A model generated the notes under the pieces. The model saw only the letters and a list, made by a program, of their open reading frames with translations. It was not told the origin of the DNA and searched no databases. A stretch of DNA of 33,634 bases from Chitinophagales bacterium (GTDB lineage: Bacteria > Bacteroidota > Bacteroidia > Chitinophagales > JADIYW01), in NCBI GenBank assembly GCA_017984135.1, contig JAGNZZ010000027.1, forward strand, positions 1 to 33,634, read 5' to 3'. A program made the translations under genes and the position numbers. Below are positions 8,681 through 16,680 of the stretch, in pieces; the stretch's first letter is position 1, and the number at the start of each line of letters is the position of its first letter.

Positions 8681-8692
8681 GAAGTTTGATTA

Positions 8693-10543
8693 TTAAATAT
8701 ATTCACTTAATTCTAACCAACGCATTTCTTTCTTTTCTAAAGATATAATTATTTCTTCTATTTGCTTGGCAATTTTTTCTAACTCCAAATGATTGGTTTC
8801 TGTTGAAATTTTCTCCGTTAGTACCTGTTTGTTTTTATTCAAGAGTTCGACATCTTTTTCTAATTGTTTTAATTCCGTTTGCTCTTTAAAACTTAGTTTC
8901 TTTTTCTCAGAAACTGATTTTATTGAATTTGATTTTTCTGCTAATTCTTTTTCTTCACGTAAAGCTTGTTTTTGTTCTTCTTTTACTTGTAAACGATATT
9001 CATTATAATTTCCTAAAAAATCGCGCACGTTTCCATTGCCTTCAAAAACAAATAGATGATCTGTTAATTTATCTAAGAAATACCTATCATGGCTCACAAT
9101 CACCAAACAACCTTTAAAATCCATCAGAAAATCTTCGAGCACTTGCAAGGTTAAAATATCCAAATCATTCGTCGGCTCATCCAAGATTAAGAAGTTGGGA
9201 TTTTTCATTAAAATAGTCAACAAATACAAGCGTCTTCGCTCGCCGCCACTTAAGGTAGAAACTAAATTATGTTGTTGAGATGGAATAAATAAAAAACGTT
9301 CTAATAATTGCGATGCCGACAATGAGCCTTTGCCAATTGGCAAAAATTCTGCAATATCTTTTACTACATCAATCACTTTTTTGTCTGCTTTTAATTGTAA
9401 TCCTTTTTGATTGTAATAGCCAAACACAACGGTTTCACCTAACACTACATTTCCATCATCATACCTTTCATCGCCCATTATAATATTGAGCAATGTAGAT
9501 TTTCCGCAACCATTTCTACCCACAATACCTACACGTTCACCACGTTGAAATTTATGTGAAAATTTATCCAACAAAATTCTATCACCATACGCTTTTTGAA
9601 TGTTGTGTAACTCTAAAATTTTGCCACCTAAACGTTGCATACGCACTTCAATTTCCACACGCTTATCTTCCACTTTAGCAGTAGCTGCTGTTTTCACATT
9701 TTCAAAATTATCAACACGAGATTGAGCTTTGGTCGTGCGTGCTTTTGGTTGACGACGCATCCACTCTAATTCTTTGCGAAAGGTATTTTGTGCTTTTTCA
9801 ATATTTACACGTTGATTTTCTTCGCGCAGTTCTTTATTTTCTAAATACTTTGAATAATTACCTTTGTGTTTATATAAAATGCCATTATCTAATTCTAAAA
9901 TTTCATTACAAATATTTTCTAAAAAATACCTATCGTGCGTAATCATGAGTAAAGAGATATTGTTCTTCGATAAATATTCTTCTAACCATTCAATCATGTC
10001 CATATCTAAATGATTGGTGGGTTCATCTAAAATAAATAAATCGGGTTGTTCTAATAACAAAATTGCCAAAGCTAAACGTTTCTTTTGTCCGCCAGACATT
10101 GTTCCTACTTTTTGGTCTAAATCATGAATTAAAAATTTAGACAAAATTAATTTCATTTGCTGTTCATAATCCCAAGCGGCTAATTCATCCATTTTATTCA
10201 TAGCGGTTTGCAAATCCCCAATTCCATCTAATGCATGCTCATACTCTAAACTTGCCATCAAAATTGGATTATCGGCATGCATAATAGTTTGGTAAACCGA
10301 TTTATTGTCGTCAAAATTGGGTTCTTGAATTAAGAAACCAACTTTAATATCTTTATGAAATTTGAAATCACCGGATTCAGGAGGTTCTAATCCTTGAAAA
10401 ATTTTTATTAAAGAAGATTTTCCAGTTCCATTTTTAGCAATTAATGCAACTTTTTGTCCTTTATCAATAAAAAAAGTAATATTTTCAAACAATAATTTGT
10501 CGCCATAATATTTACACAGCTGGTTAACAGTAAGATAGTTCAT
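8693..10543 (-). CDS. ABC-F family ATPase, Uup-like
   Basis: The 616-aa soluble protein has two ABC ATPase domains. Domain one carries Walker A AKNGTGKSS, signature MSGGQKKRLALA and LDEPTNHLD. Domain two carries GRNGCGKSTL, LSGGERRRLYLL and LDEPTNDLD. The linker between them is long and basic (WMRRQPKARTTKAQS), and the C-terminal 90 residues form a charged coiled coil containing KKLSFKEQTELKQLE, which is typical of Uup. No membrane domain is present. ABC-F proteins act on ribosomes; Uup types are implicated in translation and ribosome homeostasis. The frame extends upstream to 10687, but the added 48 residues overlap the divergent protease gene and lack family features. ATG 10543, starting MNYLTVNQLCKYYGDK, is the family start. 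Confidence 0.94.
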   Translation of the reverse strand: MNYLTVNQLCKYYGDKLLFENITFFIDKGQKVALIAKNGTGKSSLIKIFQGLEPPESGDFKFHKDIKVGFLIQEPNFDDNKSVYQTIMHADNPILMASLEYEHALDGIGDLQTAMNKMDELAAWDYEQQMKLILSKFLIHDLDQKVGTMSGGQKKRLALAILLLEQPDLFILDEPTNHLDMDMIEWLEEYLSKNNISLLMITHDRYFLENICNEILELDNGILYKHKGNYSKYLENKELREENQRVNIEKAQNTFRKELEWMRRQPKARTTKAQSRVDNFENVKTAATAKVEDKRVEIEVRMQRLGGKILELHNIQKAYGDRILLDKFSHKFQRGERVGIVGRNGCGKSTLLNIIMGDERYDDGNVVLGETVVFGYYNQKGLQLKADKKVIDVVKDIAEFLPIGKGSLSASQLLERFLFIPSQQHNLVSTLSGGERRRLYLLTILMKNPNFLILDEPTNDLDILTLQVLEDFLMDFKGCLVIVSHDRYFLDKLTDHLFVFEGNGNVRDFLGNYNEYRLQVKEEQKQALREEKELAEKSNSIKSVSEKKKLSFKEQTELKQLEKDVELLNKNKQVLTEKISTETNHLELEKIAKQIEEIIISLEKKEMRWLELSEYI

Positions 10544-10547
10544 GGTA

Positions 10548-10555
10548 CAAAAATA
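10548..10555 (-). promoter_or_regulatory. -7 promoter element of the ABC-F gene
   Basis: The minus strand reads TATTTTTG (TAnnTTTG), 4 nt before ATG 10543. A second match, TAAATTTG, lies at 10565-10572 and would give a leader of about 20 nt. Either could be the true promoter, and neither has a well-spaced -33 element. Confidence 0.4.
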
Positions 10556-10587
10556 CACATCTGCCAAATTTATTTTATTTTTATTGT

Positions 10588-11802
10588 GTGAGGATATTGT
10601 CAATAATATTAATTCTGTGTTTTTGCCATCATTTGGAGGCAAAAAACTACAGCATTCAAAACCCAAAGGGAAAAACATCATTTCCATTTAAAGTATTTAA
10701 CAATATTATAATTGTAGATGTGGAAGTAAATGAAACAAAAACACTTCAGTTTATTTTTGATTCCGGTTGTAAAAGTACCATAGTTGTGCATCCTATGTGG
10801 ATAGATTCTTTTACAATACCGATTCAACAAAAAGTATTTTTTGTGGGTTTAGGTGTAAAAGATTCCGTTGAAACATTAAAAATAAATGAGACTACATTAA
10901 AGTTAGGTGATATGCTTGCTACACAAATACCAATGTATATTTTCAGTAAAGATTCCATCAATTTGGAGAAATATTTAGGCATTAACGTAGATGGCATTTT
11001 TGGAGCAGAATTATTTGAGAATTTTTATGTCCATATTAATTATAAAACAAAATACATTGAATTGTATAATCAAAAACCTACAAAGAATTTAAAAAACAGA
11101 TACACTAAAATTCCAGTTACCTTACGCAGAAGCAAAGGTTATGTCAATGCGGTATTAATGAATGACATTGGAAATTTATATGCTGCAGAATTACTTTTTG
11201 ACACCGGCGCCAACCTACCTATCATCATCAAAAATATTGTACCAAATGACTTGCAAATCGCAAAATACATTGAAGCAGAAATTGGAGAAGGATTATCTGG
11301 TGCTATGTATTCAAAAATAAGCAGGTTAAATACCATTTTCATCGACACCTTTCGCTTAAAAAATGTGATATCTGCATTTACAGAAACACCAATTACAAAA
11401 AAAGAAATTGACAGCACCATTATTGATGGAAATATTGGAAATGATATTTTAAATCGGTTTGATACTTATTTTGCTTATCCAGAAAAGACTGTATATATTC
11501 GCCCCACCAAGCAGGTAGATGATGTTTTTGAATTTAATATCTCCAATATTATACTACTCGAAAACAAAACTAAAAACAATGGGTTTATAGTAAAAAGTGT
11601 GGCGAGTGAATCGGCTCCATTTTTAGCAGGATTGCAAGCAGGTGATGAAATACTCAAGATAGACAATTATAAATCATCCAATTTAAAAATAGAAGAAGCC
11701 TTATCTTTATTAAATAAACGGATTGGAAAAAAAATAAACATCCATTACAATCGAAACAAAATAAGTTATAAAATCACGTATCAAATAAACAGCGTAATTT
11801 AG
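10588..11802 (+). CDS. Secreted retropepsin-like aspartyl protease with PDZ domain
   Basis: The 404-aa protein starts with a signal peptide (ILSIILILCFCHHLEA) directly after a GTG codon at 10588, which supports that start. Two retropepsin-like halves follow. The first has FDSGCKS (D58-S59-G60) and the second has FDTGANLP (D205-T206-G207). A PDZ domain closes the protein from about residue 325 (GFIVKSVASESAPFLAGLQAGDE is its binding groove and following loop). The pair of Asp-Ser/Thr-Gly motifs within one chain could form an intramolecular active site, unlike single-motif viral proteases. Such periplasmic aspartyl protease-PDZ proteins are common in Bacteroidota, but substrates are not known. 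It diverges from the ABC-F gene with a 44-bp gap. Confidence 0.87.
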   Translation: MRILSIILILCFCHHLEAKNYSIQNPKGKTSFPFKVFNNIIIVDVEVNETKTLQFIFDSGCKSTIVVHPMWIDSFTIPIQQKVFFVGLGVKDSVETLKINETTLKLGDMLATQIPMYIFSKDSINLEKYLGINVDGIFGAELFENFYVHINYKTKYIELYNQKPTKNLKNRYTKIPVTLRRSKGYVNAVLMNDIGNLYAAELLFDTGANLPIIIKNIVPNDLQIAKYIEAEIGEGLSGAMYSKISRLNTIFIDTFRLKNVISAFTETPITKKEIDSTIIDGNIGNDILNRFDTYFAYPEKTVYIRPTKQVDDVFEFNISNIILLENKTKNNGFIVKSVASESAPFLAGLQAGDEILKIDNYKSSNLKIEEALSLLNKRIGKKINIHYNRNKISYKITYQINSVI

Positions 11803-11831
11803 CGCAATTTTTCATTACTAAAAATTAAAAT

Positions 11832-12836
11832 ATGGAAGCAATTTATCTTGTAAAAAATGGAAGCTCAAAAGATACCTTTGAATTTAGAGACATTCAAATA
11901 ACAACACCAAAAGACGATGAAGTTGGGATACTAGTGGAAGCCTCTGGTATCAATTTTGCGGATGTAATGGCTCGCTTGGGTAATTATCGCGATTGTCCTC
12001 CTTTGCCTACTATTATTGGATATGAAGCCGTTGGAAGAGTAGAAAAAGTTGGAAGAAATATTCAATCTTTCAAAAAAGGAGATCGTGTTTTGGTATTCAC
12101 TAGATTTGGTGGTTATAGTCAATATGTTATTCAAAAAGAAAATGCCATTGCTAAAATTAGTGAAGACATGGAAGTCGGAAAAGCATTGGCATTAGCTACA
12201 CAATATAGCACAGCATTTTATGCTTGTTCGGTGGCAACCAATGTATTGCCCAATGAAACGGTATTAATACATGCCGGTGCAGGTGGCGTTGGCACAGCAC
12301 TCATTCAACTTTGTAAATTAAAAAATGCTAAAATTTATGCTACTGCTGGAAGTTCAAATAAGCTTGAATATTGCAAACAACAAGGTGCAAATGTAGTAAT
12401 CAATTATACAAAAGATGATTTTTCAGAAGTCATTAAAGAGCCGATTGATGTGGCATTTGACAGCTTGGGTGCCGCTAATTTTAGAAAAAGTTACAAGTTA
12501 TTAAATCGAGGTGGAAGAATTGTTGGCTATGGTGCATCGTCGATGAATGAAGCAAAAAACATTTTCGCAAAAGCAAAAATGGGTGCTGAATTTGGCATCT
12601 ACCATCCGGCACAATTGCTAATGGAAAGTAGAAGTATGATTGGTGTAAACATGCTGCGTATTGCAGATTATAAGCCAGAAACGTTAAAGTATTGTATGGA
12701 AAGCGTGATACAACTTTTACAGGATGGGAAAATAAATCCACATGTAGGCAACATGTATGAAGCGAAAGATATTATTCAAGCACATGATGATATGTTGCAC
12801 CGAAAAACGATAGGAAAAATAGGAATTGTTTGGTAG
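11832..12836 (+). CDS. VAT1-like quinone/zinc-independent alcohol dehydrogenase-family oxidoreductase
   Basis: This is a 334-aa medium-chain dehydrogenase/reductase of the quinone oxidoreductase branch, closest in look to the synaptic vesicle VAT-1 homologues. The N-terminal catalytic domain includes SGINFADVMARLGNY and GYEAVGRVEKVG. The cofactor-binding Rossmann fold starts at IHAGAGGVGTALIQLCK (residues about 145-160) and would bind NADPH. Catalytic and structural zinc-binding Cys/His sets are absent, as expected for this branch. A long insert with MLMESRSMIGVNMLRI-like residues matches VAT1 proteins. It starts 29 bp after the protease gene, which may mean a shared transcript. Physiological substrate is unknown. 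Confidence 0.9.
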   Translation: MEAIYLVKNGSSKDTFEFRDIQITTPKDDEVGILVEASGINFADVMARLGNYRDCPPLPTIIGYEAVGRVEKVGRNIQSFKKGDRVLVFTRFGGYSQYVIQKENAIAKISEDMEVGKALALATQYSTAFYACSVATNVLPNETVLIHAGAGGVGTALIQLCKLKNAKIYATAGSSNKLEYCKQQGANVVINYTKDDFSEVIKEPIDVAFDSLGAANFRKSYKLLNRGGRIVGYGASSMNEAKNIFAKAKMGAEFGIYHPAQLLMESRSMIGVNMLRIADYKPETLKYCMESVIQLLQDGKINPHVGNMYEAKDIIQAHDDMLHRKTIGKIGIVW

Positions 12837-12865
12837 CAAGGAAATGTGAAAGATGAGATATTGCA

Positions 12866-12889
12866 TTTTTGGTTTTTAACCAACAAACT
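12866..12889 (+). repeat. 24-bp direct repeat, copy 1
   Basis: TTTTTGGTTTTTAACCAACA followed by AACT, identical to copy 2 at 12958-12981. The inner TTGGTTTTTAACCAA is a perfect 6-bp inverted repeat with a TTT loop. Confidence 0.85.
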
Positions 12890-12957
12890 ACTTACCGAAT
12901 TTGTTACGCTATGCTCACAATGATGGCACTCATTTTGGGTTCTCATATTCGCTCGAG

Positions 12958-12981
12958 TTTTTGGTTTTTAACCAACAAACT
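12958..12981 (+). repeat. 24-bp direct repeat, copy 2
   Basis: This is an exact second copy of the 24-bp element, 68 bp after the end of copy 1. It is followed at once by CACCTTGCGAAGGCAAGG, a small hairpin not found after copy 1. Confidence 0.85.
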
Positions 12982-13074
12982 CACCTTGCGAAGGCAAGGG
13001 TATATAATTCCAATCTCCATAAAAAAATTGTAATTTTATTTCGTAATTCACAAGTAGAATTAGGCGGATTATCA

Positions 13075-13998
13075 ATGATGGATAAGAAAGAAATAGTTGC
13101 AAAAATAAAAAATTGGGCGAAGGAATTGGGCTTTACAAATTGTGGAATTGCTAAGGCTGAATTTTTAGAAGAAGAAGCAAAAAATTTAGAAAATTGGCTG
13201 ACTAATAAATACAATGGTGAAATGCATTATATGCATAATCATTTCGATATGCGATTAGATCCAAGATTATTAGTTCCAGATGCAAAATCAATAATTTCAT
13301 TAACCTATAATTATTTTACGGATCAACCACAAAATTCAAATGCACCAAAAATTTCTAAGTATGCTTATGGTGTCGATTATCATTTTGTGGTAAAAGATAA
13401 ATTGCAATTATTATTTCAAAAAATACAAGATGAATATGGCGAAATAAGTGGACGTTGTTTTGTGGACTCCGCGCCTATTTTAGAACACGCTTGGGCAAAA
13501 CGCAGTGGCAATGGTTGGATTGGTAAACATTCTTTACTCATAAATAAACAACAAGGTTCTTTCTTTTTTCTTTCAGAAATAATTTTGGATTTGGAATTAG
13601 AATATGATAACCATATTGCCACGAATCATTGTGGTACTTGTACTGCGTGCATAGATGCTTGTCCAACCAATGCCATTGTGGACAATAAAGTGGTGGATGG
13701 CAGCAAATGTATTTCCTACTTAACGATAGAATTAAAAGATGCAATGCCTACTGCTTTTCAAGAGAAGATGGACGATTGGATGTTTGGGTGTGATGTTTGT
13801 CAAGATGTTTGTCCATGGAATCGATTTTCGAAGAAACATACTGAACCTTTATTTGAGCCAAAGCCTGCATTGTTAAACATGGAACGCCGAGAGTGGCACG
13901 AATTAAGCCAAGAAACGTTTAATGAAATTTTTAAAAAATCGGCAGTAAAGCGTACCAAGTACGAAGGCCTAAAAAGAAACATTCAATTTCTAAAATAA
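13075..13998 (+). CDS. queG: Epoxyqueuosine reductase QueG
   Basis: QueG carries out the last step of queuosine synthesis, reducing epoxyqueuosine to queuosine in the wobble position of GUN-anticodon tRNAs, using cobalamin and two [4Fe-4S] clusters. The 307-aa protein shows the catalytic segment [20 protein letters not shown] and two ferredoxin-type motifs, [17 protein letters not shown] and [13 protein letters not shown]. The frame is open back to 12901, but the added residues come from a repeat-bearing spacer and look non-coding. Two adjacent ATGs at 13075 and 13078 give the normal family N-terminus ([19 protein letters not shown]). No other queuosine gene is in the window. A terminator follows 3 bp after the stop. 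Confidence 0.95.
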   Translation: MMDKKEIVAKIKNWAKELGFTNCGIAKAEFLEEEAKNLENWLTNKYNGEMHYMHNHFDMRLDPRLLVPDAKSIISLTYNYFTDQPQNSNAPKISKYAYGVDYHFVVKDKLQLLFQKIQDEYGEISGRCFVDSAPILEHAWAKRSGNGWIGKHSLLINKQQGSFFFLSEIILDLELEYDNHIATNHCGTCTACIDACPTNAIVDNKVVDGSKCISYLTIELKDAMPTAFQEKMDDWMFGCDVCQDVCPWNRFSKKHTEPLFEPKPALLNMERREWHELSQETFNEIFKKSAVKRTKYEGLKRNIQFLK

Positions 13999-14000
13999 AA

Positions 14001-14020
14001 AAGGTGAGTTACCCCACCTT
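14001..14020. terminator. Bidirectional intrinsic terminator between queG and the cco operon
   Basis: AAGGTG and CACCTT form a 6-bp stem around an 8-nt loop (AGTTACCC). On the minus strand the stem is followed by TTTTTTATTTTAG, a proper U-tract, so it is a good end for the cco operon. On the plus strand the T-run after it is weak (GAATGTTTTC), so it is a less certain end for queG. Confidence 0.7.
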
Positions 14021-14102
14021 GAATGTTTTCACAACGGAATAATCCTTATTGTGAATTGATTTAAAATTGTAAAACAAATAACATCATAAAAATTCACTCA
14101 TT

Positions 14103-14816
14103 TTATTTATGACAACAGGTTTGCTCGGTGCCATTTTCAGTAGCTTTAAGGCTAGGACTGATATAAGGAATGCCTAAATTTAATCCACGAAGTATGAGTA
14201 AAACCGCCATGGATGCAATAAAAAATGGTACTGCTTTTCGCATTCTATTTCTCCACGACATGGAAATATATTTTCCACTCACAATAACTAAAAACATAAT
14301 AGGAAATGTACCTACACCAAATGCCGACATAAATAAGATAGCCTGCAAAACATCAGCAGTAGCTAATGCGCCGGCTAATGCGACATACACTAAACCACAT
14401 GGCAAAAATCCATTTAAAAATCCGATTAAGTAAAATGTGTAGGTGTGTTTTTCATTTTTAAACAATAAAGACAAATAGTTTTTTAATTGAACAGTATAAG
14501 CATTAAAAAAAGGAATTTTTATGGTGACAAAATGAGAGAAAAAAAGGAAAAATAAGATTAAAACGCCTAATATAATGGACAAAAACTGTTGATAATTCCC
14601 TATAAAAATTTGTTTACCTATTAATGCAAAAAATATCGCAATTAAACTATACGCACTTGCCCTTCCAACGTTATATAACAAAATATAAAAAAAGCGTTTC
14701 CACTTGTCAGCATTTCCTACTGGCAATGCTAATGCAATAGGTCCACACATTCCCACACAATGGAAACTTCCCATAATTCCAATTGTAAAGCCTGTTATAA
14801 GAGAAGAAATAATCAT
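14103..14816 (-). CDS. Sulfite exporter TauE/SafE-family membrane protein of the cbb3 operon
   Basis: The 237-aa protein has about six membrane segments and the TauE/SafE-DsbD_2-like layout. It has GFTIGIMGSFHCVGMCGP near the N-terminus and FLNGFLPCGLVYVALAGAL in the second half, with Cys residues in equivalent places of the two halves. The tail ends in TCCHK. Proteins of this type are regularly last in cbb3 oxidase operons of Bacteroidota and Proteobacteria and are thought to help with copper or heme handling in oxidase assembly rather than sulfite export. Here it begins 3 bp after ccoH ends and is the last gene before a terminator. The exact transported substrate is unproven. Confidence 0.88.
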   Translation of the reverse strand: MIISSLITGFTIGIMGSFHCVGMCGPIALALPVGNADKWKRFFYILLYNVGRASAYSLIAIFFALIGKQIFIGNYQQFLSIILGVLILFFLFFSHFVTIKIPFFNAYTVQLKNYLSLLFKNEKHTYTFYLIGFLNGFLPCGLVYVALAGALATADVLQAILFMSAFGVGTFPIMFLVIVSGKYISMSWRNRMRKAVPFFIASMAVLLILRGLNLGIPYISPSLKATENGTEQTCCHK

Positions 14817-14819
14817 TCC

Positions 14820-15254
14820 TTAGATATAAACATCTTTTTCGTAGTAATAGTTTTTATCCATACTTTTCCAACTGAGTTGCAATCGATAGATGCCTTTTAT
14901 AAATTTGGAAATAGGAATATTTTGAGTATTATTTTCTGACACCATTAATGGAATTTCAACATCTTTTGTGGCATCAGAAGAACGTATAAATCGTATCTTT
15001 CCTTCTGAAATGTTTGCTACCGCTTCTGCTGGAATACGGATGGACACAAATGTATCATTCGATTGTACAATAACTTTTTCTGTGAGTAGATTCAAATTAT
15101 TTTTTCCATCAATCACCGATTGATAAGCTAGTTCTCTAGAATAGTAATCTTTATCCAGCACATCTACATTTTCACGCATGGCTACTGTTACCATTCCAAT
15201 AATAGAAAATACAAACAATGAAAAACCAATTAATATTTTATATCCCCAACTCAT
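14820..15254 (-). CDS. ccoH: FixH/CcoH family cbb3 oxidase assembly protein
   Basis: The 144-aa protein has one N-terminal membrane helix (YKILIGFSLFVFSIIGMVTV) followed by the FixH hallmark segment NVDVLDKDYYSRELAYQ and a small periplasmic beta-rich domain. FixH/CcoH interacts with newly made cbb3 subunits and is needed for their assembly. Length and layout are normal for Bacteroidota. It lies 14 bp after ccoG and 3 bp before the TauE-like gene, within the oxidase operon. Confidence 0.92.
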   Translation of the reverse strand: MSWGYKILIGFSLFVFSIIGMVTVAMRENVDVLDKDYYSRELAYQSVIDGKNNLNLLTEKVIVQSNDTFVSIRIPAEAVANISEGKIRFIRSSDATKDVEIPLMVSENNTQNIPISKFIKGIYRLQLSWKSMDKNYYYEKDVYI

Positions 15255-15268
15255 CTTAATTTTTTTAT

Positions 15269-16675
15269 TTAAATAAATGGTCCTAAAAACTTCGTAGAAA
15301 TAGTTTGTATTTTTTTACCATTTTGATATAATCCTACTTCTAATTCACTACTTCTTTTTTTTACATCTTTTCTATCTAAAATAATAAAAAATGTTTGTGT
15401 GGTAATCGCTTCTTTTTTTAGCCTTAATGCATGTGTGCCTATTAATTTCACTTCACCTTTTACATTTTCCAATTTAAATTCGATTGGAAATTCTTGATTC
15501 GTTTTATTAATAATTTTTGCATTAAACAGATTGCTTAATTTATTATCCGGTAGCTCTTGATACAATTGACCAGAAACGCGCGTAATATGTGCATCAATTG
15601 ATTTTCGGGTAGCTAACAAGGTAATTAGGACAATAGACAATATTAATAAAATAAAAGAATATGCTTTAATTCTAGCTGTAAATTTAAGCTTCTCTCCTTT
15701 TTCAATTCCATTTTCAGACGCATAACGAATTAAGCCTGTTGGCAAGCCTACTTTTTCCATCATAAAATCGCAGGCATCCATACATGCTGTACAGCCTACA
15801 CAATCTAATTGTGTCCCATTTCGAATATCAATTCCGGTTGGACACACATTCACACATTGATAGCAATCTATACAATCGCCCAGTTCGCGCGCTTGATTTT
15901 TCTTAAACTTACCTCTAGGTTCGCCTCTTTTATAGTCGTAGGCAACTAACATAGTATCCTGATCAAATAACACACCTTGTAAACGACCATACGGACAAAT
16001 GGTAGTGCAAACAATTTCGCGTACAAATGCGAAAACTCCATAAAAAGTAAGTGTGAACCCAATTAAACCTAAAAACAAGCTCAAATGTTCATTCAGTGGC
16101 TCACCTATAATTTTCAATAATCTATCTACACCTAAAATATAGGATAAAAAAGTATGAGCAATGACAAATGAAATGATTAGAAAAATAAAGTGTTTCAATG
16201 ATTTTTTCCAGATTTTAGTAAAATTCCATTGCCCTTTATCTAATAAGCGTTGGCTGGCAGGATTTCCTTCAATCCACCATTCAATTTTACGGAAAACAAA
16301 TTCCATAAAAATAGTTTGTGGACAAACCCAACCACAGAACAATCGCCCATAAACTACCGTAAACAATGCAATAAAAATGATAAAGGCAATCATTGCTATT
16401 GCAAAAATATAGAAATCATTGGGCCAGAAAATTTTGCTAAAAAGAATAAATTTTCCTTCTAAAACATTGAATAAAACAAAAGGCATTCCATTTACTTTAA
16501 CAAATGGAATACCAAAGAATACCAATAAGTAAAATGCTGTTAATATACTTCGATAATTATAAAATTTTCCGTTGGGTTTTAATGCATATACCCAATTTCG
16601 TTTCCCATCTTCCGTTACGGTGCTTACTCTATTTCGAAACGATTCTTCTTCATTATAATAATCATCATATTCCAT
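15269..16675 (-). CDS. ccoG: Cytochrome c oxidase accessory protein CcoG (FixG/RdxA)
   Basis: CcoG is a membrane iron-sulfur protein that acts as a cupric reductase in copper delivery to the cbb3 oxidase. This 468-aa copy has about five membrane segments and the NosR-like motif GRLFCGWVCPQTIFMEFVF. A di-cluster ferredoxin domain follows: CIDCYQCVNVCPTGIDIR and CVGCTACMDACD, around residues 255-300. The C-terminal part is a periplasmic Ig-like FixG_C domain after one more membrane helix. Length is typical. It begins 5 bp downstream of ccoP. Confidence 0.95.
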   Translation of the reverse strand: MEYDDYYNEEESFRNRVSTVTEDGKRNWVYALKPNGKFYNYRSILTAFYLLVFFGIPFVKVNGMPFVLFNVLEGKFILFSKIFWPNDFYIFAIAMIAFIIFIALFTVVYGRLFCGWVCPQTIFMEFVFRKIEWWIEGNPASQRLLDKGQWNFTKIWKKSLKHFIFLIISFVIAHTFLSYILGVDRLLKIIGEPLNEHLSLFLGLIGFTLTFYGVFAFVREIVCTTICPYGRLQGVLFDQDTMLVAYDYKRGEPRGKFKKNQARELGDCIDCYQCVNVCPTGIDIRNGTQLDCVGCTACMDACDFMMEKVGLPTGLIRYASENGIEKGEKLKFTARIKAYSFILLILSIVLITLLATRKSIDAHITRVSGQLYQELPDNKLSNLFNAKIINKTNQEFPIEFKLENVKGEVKLIGTHALRLKKEAITTQTFFIILDRKDVKKRSSELEVGLYQNGKKIQTISTKFLGPFI

Positions 16676-16680
16676 TCTGC

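Larger units (their letters stand above)
12837..13074. other. Repeat-bearing intergenic spacer before queG
   Basis: This 238-bp spacer is the longest non-coding stretch in the window. It holds two copies of a 24-bp direct repeat (12866-12889 and 12958-12981), each containing the hairpin TTGGTT-TTT-AACCAA. Between them is CGCTATGCTCACAATGATG, which resembles the CGCT(A/G)xGCTCAxAATGAC-type intergenic repeat seen in many Bacteroidota genomes. A 6-bp stem, CCTTGC-GAAG-GCAAGG, follows at 12984-12999. The queG reading frame extends through part of the spacer, but the translation there looks non-coding. Confidence 0.6.

Noticed and set aside
8693..10543. ABC-F protein as an antibiotic-resistance factor
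   Set aside because: The C-terminal coiled coil and overall layout are those of housekeeping Uup-like proteins; nothing points to resistance.
10544..10687. Longer start for the ABC-F gene at 10687
   Set aside because: The extra 48 residues overlap the divergent protease signal peptide, are not family-like, and would place the TAnnTTTG element inside the gene.
12901..13074. Longer QueG starting at 12901
   Set aside because: The added residues are translated from repeats and hairpins, and QueG proteins begin near 13075.
12837..13074. Spacer repeats as a CRISPR array or insertion sequence
   Set aside because: There are only two repeat copies, no regular spacers, no cas gene and no transposase reading frame.
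14103..14816. TauE/SafE-like protein as a true sulfite exporter
   Set aside because: Its place at the end of the cbb3 operon and its GMCGP/LPCG cysteines fit an oxidase-assembly role better, and no sulfur-metabolism gene is nearby.
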